A stretch of 64,000 nt of DNA from contig JAIRVG010000078.1 in the NCBI GenBank assembly GCA_031253995.1, forward strand, positions 1 through 64,000, read 5' to 3'. The notes beneath the pieces were generated by a model. That model worked only from the letters and a program-made list of their open reading frames with translations, made no database searches and was not told the origin of the DNA. The position numbers and the translations under genes are program-made. Positions 19,347 through 27,094 of this stretch are shown here, piece by piece (within the stretch, counting starts at the first letter, position 1; each line of letters starts with the position of its first letter). Source of the DNA: Paucimonas sp. GTDB lineage: Bacteria; Pseudomonadota; Gammaproteobacteria; Pseudomonadales; Pseudomonadaceae.

Positions 19347-19973
19347 ATGCAGGAACCAAAGGTCTATGTGGTCGATGACGACCAGGGCATGCTCGACTCC
19401 ACGGTCTGGCTGCTGGAGTCGGTGGGCCTGGAGGCGTTGCCTTTCACCAGTGGCCAGGCGTTTCTCGATGCCTGCGACGGTGACCTGCCGGCCTGCGTCC
19501 TGCTCGATGTGCGCATGCCCGGGATGGGTGGCTTGAGCGTGCAGGAAGCGTTGCGGGCGCGGGGTATCGAGTTGCCGGTGATCTTCGTCAGCGGGCATGC
19601 CGACGTGCCGATCGTGGTGCGGGCGTTCAAGGCCGGGGCCTGCGATTTCATCGAGAAGCCGTACAACGACCAGATGCTCCTGGACAGCGTGCAGGAGGCG
19701 TTGGGGCGTTCGTCGAAGGTCCAGGTCGGCAGCCGCCAGCGCGAGGCGGTGCAGGCGCGGATCGACAGCCTTACCCCGCGCGAGCGCGATGTGTTCGTGC
19801 CGTTGGTGCGGGGTTATACCAATCGGGAGATTGCCGAGCAGTTGGAAGTCAGCGTGAAGACGGTGGACCTTTACCGGTCGCGGGTGATGAAGCGGATGCA
19901 GGCCGAGCATTTGCCGGAACTGGTGGGGATGGCGATCGGGTGTGGGGTGGTGGATCCGTTGCAGCTGCGCTGA
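19347..19973 (+). CDS. FixJ-type response regulator with LuxR HTH
   Basis: A 208-aa regulator. The receiver (1-120) has VVDDD at 8-12, phospho-acceptor Asp54 in LLDVRMPGMGG, and Lys in IEKPYNDQ. The C-terminal LuxR-type HTH contains LTPRERDVFVPLVRGYTNREIA and VSVKTVDLYRSRVMKRM. The long ORF-track frame begins far upstream inside the kinase gene; the ATG at 19347 after ccgagga starts the receiver. It is cotranscribed with the PAS kinase and is the likely regulator of the divergent acyl-CoA ligase and dehydrogenase genes. A REPIN follows the stop codon. Confidence 0.87.
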   Translation: MQEPKVYVVDDDQGMLDSTVWLLESVGLEALPFTSGQAFLDACDGDLPACVLLDVRMPGMGGLSVQEALRARGIELPVIFVSGHADVPIVVRAFKAGACDFIEKPYNDQMLLDSVQEALGRSSKVQVGSRQREAVQARIDSLTPRERDVFVPLVRGYTNREIAEQLEVSVKTVDLYRSRVMKRMQAEHLPELVGMAIGCGVVDPLQLR

Positions 19974-19974
19974 G

Positions 19975-20050
19975 AAGCCAGCTCCCACAGGGACCGCACC
20001 GCTTGCAAGGGCAGCGGAGAACCTGTGGGAGCTGGCTTGCCAGCGATGAG
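19975..20050. repeat. REPIN (two inverted REP sequences)
   Basis: aagccagctcccacaggg and cctgtgggagctggctt face each other 29 bases apart, and the second continues into the usual gccagcgatgagg. This Pseudomonas REP pair lies between the convergent response regulator and DUF883 genes, where it may also help stop transcription. Confidence 0.85.
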
Positions 20051-20071
20051 GCCCTCAAGGGCAATGAGGAT

Positions 20072-20392
20072 TCAGGACCTGCGCCCCAGCAACAACCCGA
20101 TCACCAGCCCGAACCCCGCCGAAATCGCCACCGTCTGCCACGGATGGCCACCAATGTAGCTCTCGGTGGCATCCACCACCGGGCGAGCCTTTTCACGCAC
20201 GCTGCCCACGGCATGGCTGGCCTGCTTCAGCTTCAGGCGTAGCTGCTCGCGCAGGGTCTCGGCGTCTTCGCCGATCAGCGCGGCGCTGTCGTTGAGCAGC
20301 TTCTCCGACTCCTCGATCAACGCCTGCAACTCGCTGAACGCCTGGTCCTTGATCTGCTCGCTATCGCTGTGATGCGTGGTTTTCCTGGCCAT
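20072..20392 (-). CDS. DUF883 (ElaB/YqjD-like) inner-membrane protein
   Basis: A 106-aa protein. A charged amphipathic N-terminal part (residues about 15-75, LQALIEESEKLLNDSAAL and KLKQASHAVGSVREKARP) is probably a coiled coil. A conserved GGHPWQTVAISAGFGLVIGLLLGRR end forms one C-terminal membrane anchor. E. coli relatives YqjD and ElaB are stationary-phase, ribosome-associated membrane proteins. The gene is convergent with the FixJ-type regulator and alone in its unit. The family assignment is clear; the role here is inferred. Confidence 0.88.
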   Translation of the reverse strand: MARKTTHHSDSEQIKDQAFSELQALIEESEKLLNDSAALIGEDAETLREQLRLKLKQASHAVGSVREKARPVVDATESYIGGHPWQTVAISAGFGLVIGLLLGRRS

Positions 20393-20525
20393 CTGCGCTT
20401 CCTCGGATTAAATGATCGTTCGTCCTGAATGGATGCCCGCCGGTACGGAAAGTTGCAGTGGTTTGCCGGGCATCGGCGGCTACAGTGTAAGATAGCGCCC
20501 ATTTTCACGTGGCAGGAATTACCCC

Positions 20526-20792
20526 ATGAGTTTCAATCTGGCCAACAAGAGCTTCGCCGAACGGGCCGAGATCGAAGACGAAAAGGCCCGGCTTTTCGAG
20601 CTGTGGCAGACCAACCTGGCCAAGGCCAAGGGCGAGGCCGCCCGGCTGATCGGCGAGAAGCCGCGGCGCAAGGGCAAGTGGGCGGAATGGGTGCGTGCCG
20701 AGCTGGACACCATGTCGCCGCCGGAGTACGCCAACATGGTGCGTGGCGAAGTCAACAAGCTGATGGCGGCGGCCAGCGCCGGCAAGGCCTGA
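20526..20792 (+). CDS. Small conserved hypothetical protein, 88 aa
   Basis: An 88-aa, highly charged, helix-rich protein (FAERAEIEDEKARLFELWQTNLAKAKGEAARLIGEK, then GKWAEWVRAELDTMSPPEYANMVRGEVNKLM). It has no signal peptide, membrane segment or cysteine. The ATG follows a ggcagga ribosome binding site. It resembles short Pseudomonas-only hypothetical proteins. It is convergent with the LEA-like lipoprotein gene, ending three bases before that gene's stop. I do not recognise a function. Confidence 0.7.
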   Translation: MSFNLANKSFAERAEIEDEKARLFELWQTNLAKAKGEAARLIGEKPRRKGKWAEWVRAELDTMSPPEYANMVRGEVNKLMAAASAGKA

Positions 20793-20795
20793 TCC

Positions 20796-21266
20796 TCAGC
20801 GCGGCAACTCGAAGGTGCCACGGTCGCGGAAGCGCACGCTGCCGAAGGCACCGCCGGCCAGCTTGCCGTGGACCTCGTAGGGCATGCCGTCGAGGCTGTC
20901 CATCCGGCTCAGACCCAGGGCCTGGCGCAGCACCGAAAACGCCGTGATGCTCACCGGCACCACCAACACCTCCTCGCTGAACCGCTCGATGCGGCCCTGC
21001 TGGTTGCTGACCCCGGCGGCCAGCGGCTGGCCGTTCACCTCCAGGTTCAGGGCCAGGCCGTTGTAGTCGATCGGCGTTTCGTTGGGGTTCTGCACCCGCA
21101 GCTTCACCGCCATGCGCACCTCAAGGTCCTGGCCGGGCAGCGGATCGATGCCGATCACATTGATGTTCACCGGGTCGCGACCCTGGAACAGGGCGCAGGC
21201 CGACAGGGCCAGGACCATGAGCAGGCCGGCAGCATTGCGCAACAAGCGGGAAAGGCGGGCGGGCAT
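20796..21266 (-). CDS. LEA type 2 family lipoprotein
   Basis: A 156-aa predicted lipoprotein. MPARLSRLLRNAAGLLMVLALSAC has a lipobox (ALSAC, Cys24) for lipid attachment, followed by a WHy/LEA-2 beta-sandwich (MAVKLRVQNPNETPIDYNGLALNLEVNGQPLAAGVSN). The ORF track merges this with 244 spurious upstream codons; the ATG at 21266, preceded by ggagatccccc, is the real start. LEA-2 proteins of this kind are found in the cell envelope, and their function in Pseudomonas is unknown. The gene is divergent from the ECF sigma gene. Confidence 0.85.
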   Translation of the reverse strand: MPARLSRLLRNAAGLLMVLALSACALFQGRDPVNINVIGIDPLPGQDLEVRMAVKLRVQNPNETPIDYNGLALNLEVNGQPLAAGVSNQQGRIERFSEEVLVVPVSITAFSVLRQALGLSRMDSLDGMPYEVHGKLAGGAFGSVRFRDRGTFELPR

Positions 21267-21339
21267 CGGGGGATCTCCGGGAAAGCAGTGCCCGTGAGTG
21301 TGGCAAATGCACGGCGGCGTTGAAAGTCGGACGCGAATT

Positions 21340-21372
21340 GAAAGATACTCCTTCTCATTCACGTTATCTTTC
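21340..21372. promoter_or_regulatory. Candidate Fur box / operator before the ECF sigma gene
   Basis: A perfect 8-bp inverted repeat gaaagata / tatctttc encloses ctccttctcattcacgt. The core ttctcatt is typical of Pseudomonas Fur boxes (aatgagaa on the other strand). It lies just before the FecI-like gene, as expected for iron-repressed sigma genes. Confidence 0.5.
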
Positions 21373-21392
21373 AGCGGCGACCCTACCCACTC

Positions 21393-21911
21393 ATGCTGAC
21401 GTCCCCCGTGTCCGGGCTGCTGGCCAGTTTCCAGGAACATTACGATGACCTGCTGCAGTTCCTGACCCGGCGCATGAACGACCGCCAGCGGGCGGCCGAT
21501 GTCGCCCAGGAAACCTACCTCAAGCTGGTGAAGATCGACGAGCAGGACGTGCCGGTGCTGCACGCGCGCAGTTTCATCTTCCGTGTCGCCGGCAACCTGG
21601 CCATCGATACCCTGCGCCGCGAGCAGCGCCAGGAGACCAATCTTGGCGACAGCGATGCCGCGGTCCAGGTGGTCTGCCCGGCCCCGGCGCCCGAGGCGGC
21701 CTTGCTGGCCCGCGAGCGCCTGGCCATTCTCGACGAAGCCCTCCTGCAACTGTCCGACAACGCCCGCCAGGCCTTGCTCCTCAACCGCGTCGAAGGCCTG
21801 ACCCAGGCGCAGATCGCACAACGGCTGGGCGTTTCCGAGAGCATGGTGGCAAAATACATCGGCCAGGCCCTGCGCCATTGCCGCGACTGGCTCAAGCACA
21901 ACCATGACTGA
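21393..21911 (+). CDS. ECF sigma factor, FecI family
   Basis: A 172-aa sigma factor. Region 2 has LTRRMNDRQRAADVAQETYLKL and RSFIFRVAGNLAIDTLRRE. Region 4 has LSDNARQALLLNRVEGLTQAQIAQRLGVSESMVAKYIGQAL, the DNA-binding helix-turn-helix. It is the first gene of a FecI-FecR-TonB receptor cell-surface-signalling locus and overlaps fecR by 8 bases. In such systems the ferri-siderophore-loaded receptor signals through FecR to free this sigma factor, which transcribes the receptor gene. A candidate Fur site precedes it. Confidence 0.92.
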   Translation: MLTSPVSGLLASFQEHYDDLLQFLTRRMNDRQRAADVAQETYLKLVKIDEQDVPVLHARSFIFRVAGNLAIDTLRREQRQETNLGDSDAAVQVVCPAPAPEAALLARERLAILDEALLQLSDNARQALLLNRVEGLTQAQIAQRLGVSESMVAKYIGQALRHCRDWLKHNHD

Positions 21912-22779
21912 AGCCCGCATGTCCGAACCCTTGCCCTTTACCGACGTGTCCGACGATGCCCTCGACTGGCAGGTCCTGCTGCATTCGGGCAACGCCACTG
22001 CGGCCGATCGCGACCGCTACCAGCGCTGGCGCGGGCTCAGCGCCGAGCACCTGGCCGCCGCCGAGGACGCCGAGGCGCTGTGGGGCGATATCGGCCAGAC
22101 CGAGGCGGCCGCGCAACTGCCGGCGGCACCCCGGCGCCGCCGCCACTGGGGCTCGGCCATCGCTGCCTCGCTGGTGCTGGCGCTGGTCGGTTATGGCGGC
22201 TGGCTGCAGGCGCCGGCATTGCTGGCGGACTACCACACCAGCACCGGCGAGCGGCGTACCGTCACCCTGGAGGATGGCTCACGGGTCACCCTCAACAGTG
22301 CCAGTGCGTTTTCCGTGAACTACAGCAACGAGCGCCGCACGGTTTCCCTGCGTGAGGGCGAGGCGCTGTTCGAGCCCGCGGCTGACCCGCGTCCCTTCGT
22401 GGTCGACAGCGGCGGCGAGGCAGTGCAGGGCAGTGGCGCGGTGTTCAGCGTGCGCCGTCAGGGCAGGGCCACGGCGGTGGTAGTGGCCCAGGGCGAAGCG
22501 CGCGTTGGCCAACGCCTGGTCCAGGCCAGTCCCGATGCCCAGGCGCAGACAGCCTGGCAACGCGGCAAGCTGATCTTCAACGGTCGTCCGCTGCGGGAAG
22601 TGATCGCCGAGCTGGAGCGCTACCAGCACGGTCGCATCCTGGTTTCCGACAGCCAGCTGGGGGCGATGGAGGTCAGCGGCGTGTTCGACCTGAACGATCC
22701 CCACGGGCTGCTGCGCACCCTCGAACAGCGGTATGCGCTGAAGGTCACCTACCTGCCGTGGCTGGCTGTCCTGTACTGA
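21904..22779 (+). CDS. FecR-family anti-sigma/signal relay protein
   Basis: A 291-aa protein. An N-terminal DUF4880 segment (DVSDDALDWQVLLHSGNATAADRDRYQRW) is cytoplasmic, one TM lies at about 83-100 (SAIAASLVLALVGYGGWL), then a periplasmic FecR domain (VTLEDGSRVTLNSASAFSV) and a C-terminal STN-contacting part (GRPLREVIAELERYQHGRILV). It relays the receptor signal to the sigma factor encoded upstream. The first ATG (21904) overlaps the sigma gene; MSEPLPFTDVS at 21919 is an equally credible start. The TonB receptor follows after about 144 bases. Confidence 0.9.
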   Translation: MTEARMSEPLPFTDVSDDALDWQVLLHSGNATAADRDRYQRWRGLSAEHLAAAEDAEALWGDIGQTEAAAQLPAAPRRRRHWGSAIAASLVLALVGYGGWLQAPALLADYHTSTGERRTVTLEDGSRVTLNSASAFSVNYSNERRTVSLREGEALFEPAADPRPFVVDSGGEAVQGSGAVFSVRRQGRATAVVVAQGEARVGQRLVQASPDAQAQTAWQRGKLIFNGRPLREVIAELERYQHGRILVSDSQLGAMEVSGVFDLNDPHGLLRTLEQRYALKVTYLPWLAVLY

Positions 22780-22879
22780 TAGCTTGACGCGGACCGTTCC
22801 GGCGAATTCCGGAGCCAGAAAAAAATTTCGCAACCGCACTGCAAGTTCTTCGCAGCCCAATCGTCGTAGTGAGACTGAT

Positions 22880-22905
22880 CAGCAAGCCATTCTCATTTAC
22901 GTCAT
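22880..22905. promoter_or_regulatory. Possible Fur half-site before the receptor gene
   Basis: agcaagccattctcatttacgtcatt contains the attctcatt core seen before the sigma gene. It is only a partial match to a Fur box and lies about 20-40 bases before the receptor start. I could not identify a FecI-type promoter with confidence in this gap. Confidence 0.35.
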
Positions 22906-22923
22906 TTGTCCTGGAAGAAAACA

Positions 22924-25365
22924 GTGAAAGGTCCGTCCACGTCCTCAGCACGTTCCACCCGTTCCTTCAAGCATGCCCTGCTGGCCTCCTCGGTGGTCGC
23001 CAGCCTGCTCGGCGCCGCCGTCGTCCACGCCGCCGAGGCGGCCAGCCCCGCGCAGATCAGCGCTTCCCAGGCCCGCCAGGTCGAGCTCGACCTGCCGCCG
23101 CAGAGCCTCGACCAGACCCTCACCCGGTTCGCCGACCAGGCCGACCTGCACCTGCTGTTCACCACCCGCGACGTGGCCGGCCTGAGCAGCCCGGGCCTGC
23201 GCGGCAGCTACAGCATCGAGCAGGCGCTGCAGCAACTGCTGGCCGGCAGCGGCATGAGCTGGCAGTTCAGCGACGCGCGCACGGTGATCCTGCGCAAGGG
23301 CGAGCCCCAGGCCGCCGTGGCCCTCAAGCCCATCGAAGTCAGCGTCGCCTCGCGCACCAGCACGGCCATCAGCGAGATCCCCGGTACCGTCTGGGTGGTC
23401 GACCAGGAACAGCTCAAGGAACAGATCAGCAGCGGCGTCAGCCTCAAGGAGGCCATCGGCAAGCTGGTCCCGGGCCTCGACCTGGCGCCGGAAGGGCGTA
23501 CCAACTATGGACAGAACATGCGCGGGCGCAACGTCCTGGTGATGATCGACGGGGTCAGCCAGAACAGCTCCCGCGGTCTGTCCCGACAGTTCGACAGCAT
23601 CTCGCCGTTCAACGTGCAGCGCGTCGAAGTGCTCTCCGGGGCCAGCGCCATCTACGGCGGCGGCGCCACCGGCGGCATCATCAACATCGTGACCAAGAAG
23701 GGCGAGCCGGGCCCGGCCCGCTTCGAAACCCAGCTTGGCGCCAGCAGCGGCTTCAACAACAGCGACGACCTGTCCACCCGCATCGCCCAGTCGGTGAGCG
23801 GCGGCAACGAGCGCATCAATGCCCGCCTGGGCGTTTCCGCCGAGCAGAACGAAGCCTTCTACGACGGCGCCGGCGAGCAGATCTTCATCGACAACACCCA
23901 GACCGACCTGCAGTACAACCGCACCATCGACGTGATGGGCAGCCTGGGCATGCAGTTCACCGATGAGCAGAGCCTCGACCTGCTGGCCCAGTACTACGAC
24001 TCGGGCAACCATGGCAGCACCGGCATCTACTTTCCGCACCTGAACTACAATGCGCCGTCCGACCTGGAAGACGCCGAGCTGCGCAGCGGCCTGTCCACCG
24101 ACCTGGAACCGCGCACCCGGCGCCTGCTGCTGAACGCCAACTACCACCACGCCGATGTGCTCGGCCAGGACTTCTACCTGCAGGCGTCGTACCGCAAGGA
24201 AGACGACAACTTCTATCCGTTCCCGTACTACAACAGCGGCACGCCACGGGGTTCCCGCGGGGTGTACTTCGCCGCCTCGCAGCAGAACTTCGAGGTTTCC
24301 AGCCTCAAGGCGCTGTTCGCCAGGCAATGGGACACGCTCAAGCTGACCTACGGCGTCGACCTCGACCGCGAGCGTTTCAACGCCGAGCAGACCACCTTCG
24401 ATGCACGCAGCTCGTCCAGCAGCGGCGGCCTCGACCTGGAGGCCGCGAGCAAGGCGCCGCGCTATCCCAGCTACCGCGTCGACGGCCTGTCCGCCTATGC
24501 CCAGCTGGACTGGCACCTCACCGACAACCTGACCCTGTCCGGCGGTGCGCGGCGCCAGCAGATGGACGTGGATGTCGGCAACTTCAAGGGTATTCCCGGC
24601 GGTAGCAACGACTATCAGGTCGACCTGTACAACCTCGGCGCCATCTACGACTTCAAGAACGGCCACCAGGTCTGGACCAACTACGGCGAGGGCTTCGACC
24701 TGCCGGACCCGGCCAAGTACTACGGCAAGGCCGGCGTCAGCGTCGAGAACAACCCGCTCGCCGGGATCAAGAGCCGCCAGGTGGAAATGGGCTGGCGCTT
24801 CGCCGACCTGGACTGGGATGCGCAGGCGGCGTTGTACTACATCTGGTCGGACAAGCTCATCGTGCCAGACCAGACGACGCTGACCATCAACGTCGAGGAC
24901 AAGAAGAAGCGCGACTTCGGTTTCGAGGGCGCCCTGACCCGGCACTTCCAGAATGGCTGGCAGGCCGGTGGCACCCTGCACCTTGTGCGCTCCGAGGAAA
25001 AGGACGCGACGGGAGACTGGATCAAGCGCGATGCGCGGGAAGCCTCGCTGTCCAAGTCCACCGCCTTCGTCGGCTGGAAGGACGACGGCCGCAGTGCACG
25101 CCTGCAGGCCAACCGGGCCTTCAGCCTGAAGGACGACGCCGACCACAAGATCTCCGGCTACACCACCTTCGACCTGCTGGGCAGCCAGGAAACCGGCTTC
25201 GGCACCTTCAGCGCCGGCATCCAGAACCTGCTGGACAAGCAGTACAGCACCGTCTGGGGCCAGCGTGCGACGCTGTTCTACTCGCCGACCTACGGCCCGG
25301 CCTACCTGTACGACTACCAGGGCCGCGGGCGCACCTACACCCTGACCTGGTCGCTGGCCTATTGA
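22924..25365 (+). CDS. TonB-dependent siderophore receptor, IutA/ChtA type, with STN signalling domain
   Basis: An 813-aa outer-membrane receptor. The signal peptide ends around VVHAAEA; an STN domain (LDLPPQSLDQTLTRFADQADLHLLF) at about 50-115 contacts FecR; a plug contains RGRNVLVMIDGVSQNSS and VLSGASAIYGGGATGGIINI; and the beta barrel ends in an aromatic residue (TWSLAY). Barrel segments such as FIDNTQTDLQYNRTIDVMGS and the end WGQRATLFYSPTYGPAYLYDY closely resemble E. coli IutA and P. aeruginosa ChtA, so citrate-hydroxamate siderophores such as aerobactin are the likely ligands. The track's TTG start is less likely than the GTG at 22924, which follows ggaagaaaac. The receptor is transcribed after fecI-fecR, and the STN extension indicates it is a transducer. 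Confidence 0.88.
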   Translation: MKGPSTSSARSTRSFKHALLASSVVASLLGAAVVHAAEAASPAQISASQARQVELDLPPQSLDQTLTRFADQADLHLLFTTRDVAGLSSPGLRGSYSIEQALQQLLAGSGMSWQFSDARTVILRKGEPQAAVALKPIEVSVASRTSTAISEIPGTVWVVDQEQLKEQISSGVSLKEAIGKLVPGLDLAPEGRTNYGQNMRGRNVLVMIDGVSQNSSRGLSRQFDSISPFNVQRVEVLSGASAIYGGGATGGIINIVTKKGEPGPARFETQLGASSGFNNSDDLSTRIAQSVSGGNERINARLGVSAEQNEAFYDGAGEQIFIDNTQTDLQYNRTIDVMGSLGMQFTDEQSLDLLAQYYDSGNHGSTGIYFPHLNYNAPSDLEDAELRSGLSTDLEPRTRRLLLNANYHHADVLGQDFYLQASYRKEDDNFYPFPYYNSGTPRGSRGVYFAASQQNFEVSSLKALFARQWDTLKLTYGVDLDRERFNAEQTTFDARSSSSSGGLDLEAASKAPRYPSYRVDGLSAYAQLDWHLTDNLTLSGGARRQQMDVDVGNFKGIPGGSNDYQVDLYNLGAIYDFKNGHQVWTNYGEGFDLPDPAKYYGKAGVSVENNPLAGIKSRQVEMGWRFADLDWDAQAALYYIWSDKLIVPDQTTLTINVEDKKKRDFGFEGALTRHFQNGWQAGGTLHLVRSEEKDATGDWIKRDAREASLSKSTAFVGWKDDGRSARLQANRAFSLKDDADHKISGYTTFDLLGSQETGFGTFSAGIQNLLDKQYSTVWGQRATLFYSPTYGPAYLYDYQGRGRTYTLTWSLAY

Positions 25366-25491
25366 GACCCAGGGAAATCCTGTCCATGTAACAAAATGAA
25401 TTACCTCGGGCGTCCCTGAGGCTTTCTGTCCGAACCTCTCGCGCCGTAGGCTATCCAACCGTTGGAGATGCCTGTTGTGCGGGAGGTGACC

Positions 25492-25791
25492 ATGTCCAGA
25501 TTCATCCTGCCGATCCTGATCGGCACCACGCTCGTCGTGCTCGGCGGTGCGGTCCATGCCGCGGACCCGAACAATCCGCGCAACAGCCCGATCCGCGCGA
25601 TCAATCCCAACAGCCAGCAGGGCACGGTGCCCGACACCCCGCCCGTGCGCGGCCCCTCCACGCAACCCGACCCGCGCCGGCCGACCCTCGACAACCGCGG
25701 TATCGGCAACGGCGACAACCTGCGCCGCGAACAGCAGACGCCGCGCCTGGAACCCATCCGCCCACCCCGCGACTCACAGCGCGCGCCGTGA
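25492..25791 (+). CDS. Small exported Pro/Asn/Arg-rich protein
   Basis: A 99-aa protein. MSRFILPILIGTTLVVLGGAVHA is a signal peptide (cleavage before ADPNN), followed by a low-complexity region rich in Pro, Asn and Arg (PNNPRNSPIRAINPNSQQG, ending LEPIRPPRDSQRAP) that is probably disordered. The ATG at 25492 has a strong ribosome binding site (gggaggtgacc); the ORF track starts 10 codons earlier. It precedes the PQQ-type dehydrogenase by 26 bases and may be cotranscribed. I do not recognise a function. Confidence 0.72.
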   Translation: MSRFILPILIGTTLVVLGGAVHAADPNNPRNSPIRAINPNSQQGTVPDTPPVRGPSTQPDPRRPTLDNRGIGNGDNLRREQQTPRLEPIRPPRDSQRAP

Positions 25792-25817
25792 TCGCCCCCG
25801 CAGATAAGGAATCCCGC

Positions 25818-26966
25818 ATGACTTCACGCTCATGGCTCCTCGCCCTCGGTGCCGCCGCACTGCTGCCCCTGGCCGCCCACGCCGCGCCGGAACGCACCTT
25901 TCCCAGCGAGGAAGGCACGCTCAAGGTGGCGACCCTGGCCGAAGGCCTGAAACACCCGTGGGCCCTGGCTTTTCTCCCGGACAACCAGGGCATCCTGGTC
26001 ACCGAGCGCCAGGGCAACCTGCGGGTGATCGGCGCGGAAGGCCGGGTCGGCGCGCCGTTGAGCGGGGTGCCGGAAGTCTGGGCCAAGGGGCAGGGCGGGT
26101 TGCTCGACGTGGTGCTGTCGCCGACGTTCAAGAAGGACCGGCTGGTGTACCTGTCCTACGCCGAGGGCGGTGGCGAGGGTGACAAGGCCGGTACTGCGGT
26201 GGGGCGCGGGCGCCTGTCCAGCGACCTGACGCAACTGGAGGATTTCAACGTGATCTTCCGCCAGGAACCCAAGCTCTCCACCGGCAACCACTTCGGCTCG
26301 CGACTGGTGTTCGACCGTGACGGCTACCTGTTCATCGCCCTTGGCGAGAACAACCAGCGGCCCACCTCGCAGGACCTCGACAAGCTGCAGGGCAAGGTGG
26401 TGCGCATCCTCCCTGATGGCGAGATTCCCAAGGACAACCCTTTCGTCGGGCAGAAGAACGTGCAGCCGGCGATCTGGTCCTACGGCCACCGCAACCAGCA
26501 GGGCGCGGCGCTCAATCCGTGGACCGGGCAGCTGTGGACCCACGAGCATGGCCCGCGCGGTGGCGACGAGATCAATATCCCCAAGCCCGGCAAGAACTAC
26601 GGCTGGCCGCTGGCGACCCACGGCATCAACTATTCGCTGACGCCGATTCCCGAGGCCAAGGGAAAGGAAGTCGAGGGTACCGTGGCGCCGCATCATGTCT
26701 GGGAGAAATCACCGGCCATCAGTGGCATGGCCTTCTATGACGGCGGGCGGTTCAAACCGTGGGACCACAACCTGTTCATCGGCGCGCTGGCGGCGCAGGA
26801 AGTGATCCGCCTGCAGCTGGACGGCGACAAGATCGTGCATGAGGAGCGCCTGCTGGGGCAGTTGAATGCCCGGGTGCGCGATGTGCGGGTGGGGCCGGAT
26901 GGGTTCCTGTACCTGCTGACTGATGAAGAGGATGGGCAACTGTTGAAGGTGGGGTTGGCTGAATAG
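25818..26966 (+). CDS. PQQ-dependent soluble aldose sugar dehydrogenase (YliI-like)
   Basis: A 382-aa periplasmic protein. A signal peptide (MTSRSWLLALGAAALLPLAAHA) is followed by the six-bladed beta-propeller of the glucose/sorbosone dehydrogenase family. The signatures include GLKHPWALAFLPD, the catalytic His region GNHFGSRLVFDRDGYLFIALGE, and YGHRNQQGAALNPWTGQLWTHEHGPRGGDE, which bind PQQ and calcium. E. coli YliI/Asd oxidises aldoses with externally supplied PQQ. The start moved 10 codons inward to the ATG at 25818. A REP hairpin follows the stop codon. Confidence 0.88.
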   Translation: MTSRSWLLALGAAALLPLAAHAAPERTFPSEEGTLKVATLAEGLKHPWALAFLPDNQGILVTERQGNLRVIGAEGRVGAPLSGVPEVWAKGQGGLLDVVLSPTFKKDRLVYLSYAEGGGEGDKAGTAVGRGRLSSDLTQLEDFNVIFRQEPKLSTGNHFGSRLVFDRDGYLFIALGENNQRPTSQDLDKLQGKVVRILPDGEIPKDNPFVGQKNVQPAIWSYGHRNQQGAALNPWTGQLWTHEHGPRGGDEINIPKPGKNYGWPLATHGINYSLTPIPEAKGKEVEGTVAPHHVWEKSPAISGMAFYDGGRFKPWDHNLFIGALAAQEVIRLQLDGDKIVHEERLLGQLNARVRDVRVGPDGFLYLLTDEEDGQLLKVGLAE

Positions 26967-26981
26967 AGGGATGGTGCTCTC

Positions 26982-27019
26982 CCGGACCTCATCGCTGGCA
27001 AGCCAGTGCTGAGGCCCGG
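26982..27019. repeat. REP-like hairpin
   Basis: ccggacctca and tgaggcccgg (one mismatch) surround tcgctggcaagccagtgc, itself a hairpin and a REP core. It lies in the 128-base gap between the PQQ dehydrogenase and zapE and may act as a terminator or mRNA stabiliser. Confidence 0.7.
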
Positions 27020-27094
27020 AAAGACAATAAAAATCCCCACACTCCATAAGCCCTTCCTGAGGTACCCTGTGCCCTTTTTCCCACAGGGCCCTCC

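Noticed and set aside
20796-21998. 400-aa minus-strand ORF
   Set aside because: Only the last 156 codons are a real lipoprotein; the rest is antisense to the sigma gene.
22819-22865. FecI-type promoter (aaaaaaattt ... cgtc) before the receptor
   Set aside because: The elements are more than 30 bases apart, far from the expected 16-17.
22945-25665. 906-aa minus-strand ORF
   Set aside because: Antisense shadow of the TonB receptor gene, with no motif of its own.
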